Origin: Dysgonomonas mossii DSM 22836
GTDB lineage: Bacteria > Bacteroidota > Bacteroidia > Bacteroidales > Dysgonomonadaceae
Direction: 5' to 3'
DNA length: 64,000 nt
Assembly (NCBI RefSeq): GCF_000213575.1
Contig: NZ_GL892011.1
Coordinates: 62,001 to 126,000 of the forward strand
Shown here: in pieces, positions 61,549 to 64,000 of the stretch
Layout: each line of letters starts with the position of its first letter
Position numbering within the stretch: the stretch's first letter is position 1
Notes under the pieces: model-generated
The model's input: the letters and a program-made list of their open reading frames with translations, nothing else
The model's database searches: none
Told to the model about the DNA's origin: nothing
Made by a program: the position numbers and the translations under genes

Positions 61549-64000
61549 CCTATTATGTAGTTTTTATATTTAAATATCCTTATTTCACAATCTTCAATAA
61601 AAAGAATGTCTTCATTTATTCTTTTTACTTCATATCGTTTAGGGTTTCCTTGAAGTCCAACACCTAACATTTTTCCATACGCTTCTTTTGCTACCCAAAA
61701 ACGAGTGCTCCATTCTGCGATATCCTTGTCCTTGATCAATTCGAGTTCGTAAGGAGTGAATGAAATTTCTAAAAAGTCTTTTGTTCGTTCCTCTATTGTT
61801 TCAATGTCGATACCAACAGGTTTTTCGGAAACAATACTCACACTGGCTCCGTTTTTGTGGGCTAAAGAAATCTCTAATCCTTTTGTTTCTTCTAGACCAT
61901 ACACATCAGGTTTGCCATGATCATCATATTTTATAAAGTATTCAATGGGATATGTTAATTTATCACACTTACTCTGAACATACCACCTTAAACTATCTTT
62001 AAGTGCAATCCTGCTAGTAAGATAATCTTTCCGCTTATTTAGAGGCAGAGAAGCTTGTCGTTTCTTTTCGGGCTGATTCAGGTATCTTTTTCTAAGAAAT
62101 TCCAAAACACCTGTCTTATTATATATACTTTCTGATAAGAATACTCCGGGGACGATTTGTTCAGCTATAAAATTTTTTCCGGGATTCAAAGTCATTTCCC
62201 ATAACAAATTGTCAAACTCAAATCGTCTGTTTTGCCAACCTTTAACAATACACCACACTTTACCATCTATTTTTAGCACCATTTCTGCTGTCGTAAAGTC
62301 TTTATCAATAGTTTTACTCAAACAGATGCATTCAAATAATCCTTCTTGATCATGCATATCTTGATAAAAAGTAATTTCCTGAACTTTTACTGGAAAGGTT
62401 ATATAGTTTATGTCTAGAATAAGATGTAAATACAAACCATAAGTTTGTCCCATATTATCGAGAAGAGAGCCTTTGCCTGCCTTTTTTCTTATATAAGATC
62501 TTATACCTTTTTCTGTGACATTTGTAACCTTTTCTATTCCCTGATATTCAATCCCATGAAACATATACTTTTCATAGATTTGCTCTGGTGTAGGTAATGG
62601 TCTGATATCTTCTCCCAGATCAATATAATCTTCATAATATGAATCAGGCTTAGAAAATGAGTTTCTTAATGTAACCTCCCCCGATGCATAATTCTTGATG
62701 TTTAAAGAAAGTAACTCTTCGGACTTCCACACACCATTTATTTTCTGTTCAAAGGGTGTATGAACTTCCATCCACTGATAAACACTGATAGGTCCAATTC
62801 TTACAATCTTTTTTGACAAATCCTGTCTATGTGCAGCTTCAGCAATCAACTCAAAGGTCATAGTCATTGGAATTACAGGATTTAAGTCTTCCACATAGTC
62901 CCAATTTGCCGGTTGCTTAACTAATGAGTGCCCTATTAGTGTAGGGTGTGTATCTAATGATACGTATAAATCTTCTTCAAATGACGTTCCTATCTTAGAC
63001 CCATTTTTTATAACGGTAGGTTTTAAATCTTTTTCGATAAGGGACGAAATGGTATTTCTTTCTTTCAATAGTCCGGCTAGCTCCATCTGCATTTGTGATA
63101 TCTCTTTCATATTCTCATTCAGGGCTGCCATTATCGGATGAGAAGTCTCCATTGTCAATGAGTCAATATCAACAGAAGTCTTTTTTTGCACACTACTTTT
63201 CATATGACTACTTAAAAGAGGAAAGTCTGATTGAAAGTCCATGAGCATCTGTAGATTCATTCCTTTTTTCTTATTCAGTTTCTCTACATTAAGAAAAGAC
63301 ATATCTACATCCCGACCTTCTATATAAAGCAATGCCATCACGCGTCTCAATTGTTCTAATGTTGTTCTTTGTGTACTCACCTCAGATATAGAGCTATAGG
63401 GTTTGTTTGCCAATATATCATCTACAAATCCGACAAGACTCCCTCCTCCAACCTGAATAAATACCCGCACATTTTCTTTATCATATAGCTTTTCTATAAG
63501 CTCTCTAAATCTCACAGTTTCTATAAGATGCTTGACTGATAATGCTTTAATATCATGAGCTTCGGTTGGATAAGGCTCCAATGTATTACTAGACCACATA
63601 GGTACACTCGGATCAATAAATTCAAGATGTTGGAACGAATCCTCAAGCAGGTGAAGCCTATCTTTTATGAAAGGAGTATGAAATCCAGATTGATATGGTA
63701 AAACCTGAAAGAAAATATCTTCCTGCCTAAGAGATTCGGACAACTTCTTAAGAGCATCTTCGGTAGCGCATAATAATACTTGATTCGGACAATTATCATT
63801 AGACAAGTAAAGATTAGGTATTGAGTCTAGATACTTCTTAACCCTCTCCCGCCCTACACTGACAGCAATAAAGAAAACGCCATCTATTTTATATTGACTC
63901 GCATCTAAGCAGTTGATAAGTTTTTTGATTGATTTACCTGATACCATACCTGATGCTTCCACGCCGAACCATTCACCTAAACTGTGTCCGACGTTCATAT
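61536..64000 (-). CDS. Type I polyketide/fatty-acid synthase-like protein, C-terminal part (AT, DH, PPTase)
   Basis: At least 820 residues; the 5' end lies beyond the right edge (the first visible Met is internal). Order: acyltransferase with nucleophile Ser6 in GHSLGEW and His107 in GFHTPF; a linker with a predicted coiled coil (about 290-330); a double-hotdog dehydratase with its His region at 351-357 (HPTLIGH) and Asp514/Gln518 in DNMGQ; and a Sfp-type phosphopantetheinyl transferase with GIDIE (729-733) and WVAKEAYGK (768-776). No ketoreductase or ACP lies between AT and DH. A C-terminal PPTase is known in enediyne-type and some polyunsaturated-lipid synthases. The ketosynthase is presumably off the edge. 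The ACP is separate and downstream. The product is unknown. Confidence 0.85.
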   Translation of the reverse strand, partial: MNVGHSLGEWFGVEASGMVSGKSIKKLINCLDASQYKIDGVFFIAVSVGRERVKKYLDSIPNLYLSNDNCPNQVLLCATEDALKKLSESLRQEDIFFQVLPYQSGFHTPFIKDRLHLLEDSFQHLEFIDPSVPMWSSNTLEPYPTEAHDIKALSVKHLIETVRFRELIEKLYDKENVRVFIQVGGGSLVGFVDDILANKPYSSISEVSTQRTTLEQLRRVMALLYIEGRDVDMSFLNVEKLNKKKGMNLQMLMDFQSDFPLLSSHMKSSVQKKTSVDIDSLTMETSHPIMAALNENMKEISQMQMELAGLLKERNTISSLIEKDLKPTVIKNGSKIGTSFEEDLYVSLDTHPTLIGHSLVKQPANWDYVEDLNPVIPMTMTFELIAEAAHRQDLSKKIVRIGPISVYQWMEVHTPFEQKINGVWKSEELLSLNIKNYASGEVTLRNSFSKPDSYYEDYIDLGEDIRPLPTPEQIYEKYMFHGIEYQGIEKVTNVTEKGIRSYIRKKAGKGSLLDNMGQTYGLYLHLILDINYITFPVKVQEITFYQDMHDQEGLFECICLSKTIDKDFTTAEMVLKIDGKVWCIVKGWQNRRFEFDNLLWEMTLNPGKNFIAEQIVPGVFLSESIYNKTGVLEFLRKRYLNQPEKKRQASLPLNKRKDYLTSRIALKDSLRWYVQSKCDKLTYPIEYFIKYDDHGKPDVYGLEETKGLEISLAHKNGASVSIVSEKPVGIDIETIEERTKDFLEISFTPYELELIKDKDIAEWSTRFWVAKEAYGKMLGVGLQGNPKRYEVKRINEDILFIEDCEIRIFKYKNYIIGWTQ

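Noticed and set aside
1-64000. CRISPR arrays, rRNA genes, prophage or integrase-bounded islands
   Set aside because: No regular spaced repeats, ribosomal RNA signatures, phage structural genes or integrase were seen on either strand.

Overview
The window reads as a low-G+C chromosome segment of a Bacteroidota bacterium, most likely order Bacteroidales; Dysgonomonas or a relative is my guess from protein style alone. Reasons: several TonB-dependent receptors with carboxypeptidase-regulatory N-termini, LytTR and AraC regulators, cobalamin enzyme fusions of the Bacteroidales type, IS1182-type remnants, and TAnnTTTG promoter boxes of the Bacteroidota type. No ribosomal RNA, CRISPR array or intact insertion sequence was seen.

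Layout. (1) 1-5119: end of an HAE1-type RND drug pump, its outer-membrane channel, and a LytS/LytTR two-component pair, then a GNAT acetyltransferase (5141-5674). (2) 5.7-17.5 kb: a segment bounded by two complementary halves of one decayed IS1182 transposase in opposite orientation. It holds a vitamin-B6-centred cluster: Nudix, pyridoxal kinase, a tRNA-Cys-like gene, a small thioredoxin-fold protein, then divergently serine hydroxymethyltransferase, a YggS-type PLP-homeostasis protein, a HAD phosphatase and phosphatidylserine decarboxylase, followed by a convergent MocR/PdxR-like regulator. TGGACTAT-type sites lie in both the divergent promoter and the regulator's own promoter. Next come a riboswitch-led BtuB-like receptor with a lipoprotein CbiK, then a frameshifted leucine-rich-repeat relic. 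(3) 17.6-19.8 kb: an Eis-like acetyltransferase and a secreted EEP-family hydrolase.

(4) 20-40.4 kb: an anaerobic cobalamin locus. One riboswitch leads an operon of BtuB-like receptor, BtuF-like lipoprotein, exported CbiK, siderophore-type receptor, PepSY protein, CbiH-CbiC, CbiE-CbiT and CbiG-CbiF. A converging operon, led by another riboswitch, encodes CbiL, BtuF, BtuC, BtuD and CbiJ-CbiD; cbiA is divergent. Together these cover every named corrin-ring step from sirohydrochlorin to cobyrinic acid a,c-diamide, plus uptake. The second riboswitch still carries the decayed 5' end of a btuB gene and is an inverted near-copy of the one at 12.8 kb. (5) 40.4-47.3 kb: Rid-family protein, AraC regulators, a TonB receptor, NhaA and a YCII protein. 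(6) 47.4-55.0 kb: a CzcCBA/CusCBA-like heavy-metal RND pump with its own two-component system.

(7) 55.1-64.0 kb: a minus-strand operon running off the right edge: a type I polyketide-synthase-like protein (AT, DH, C-terminal phosphopantetheinyl transferase), a discrete ACP, an alpha/beta hydrolase, two GT1 glycosyltransferases, a GT-C-like membrane protein and a 3-hydroxyacyl-CoA dehydrogenase, ending at a frameshifted acyltransferase relic and a terminator. It looks like a pathway for a glycosylated lipid or polyketide. All functional calls come from motif and family recognition by reading; no database search was run.
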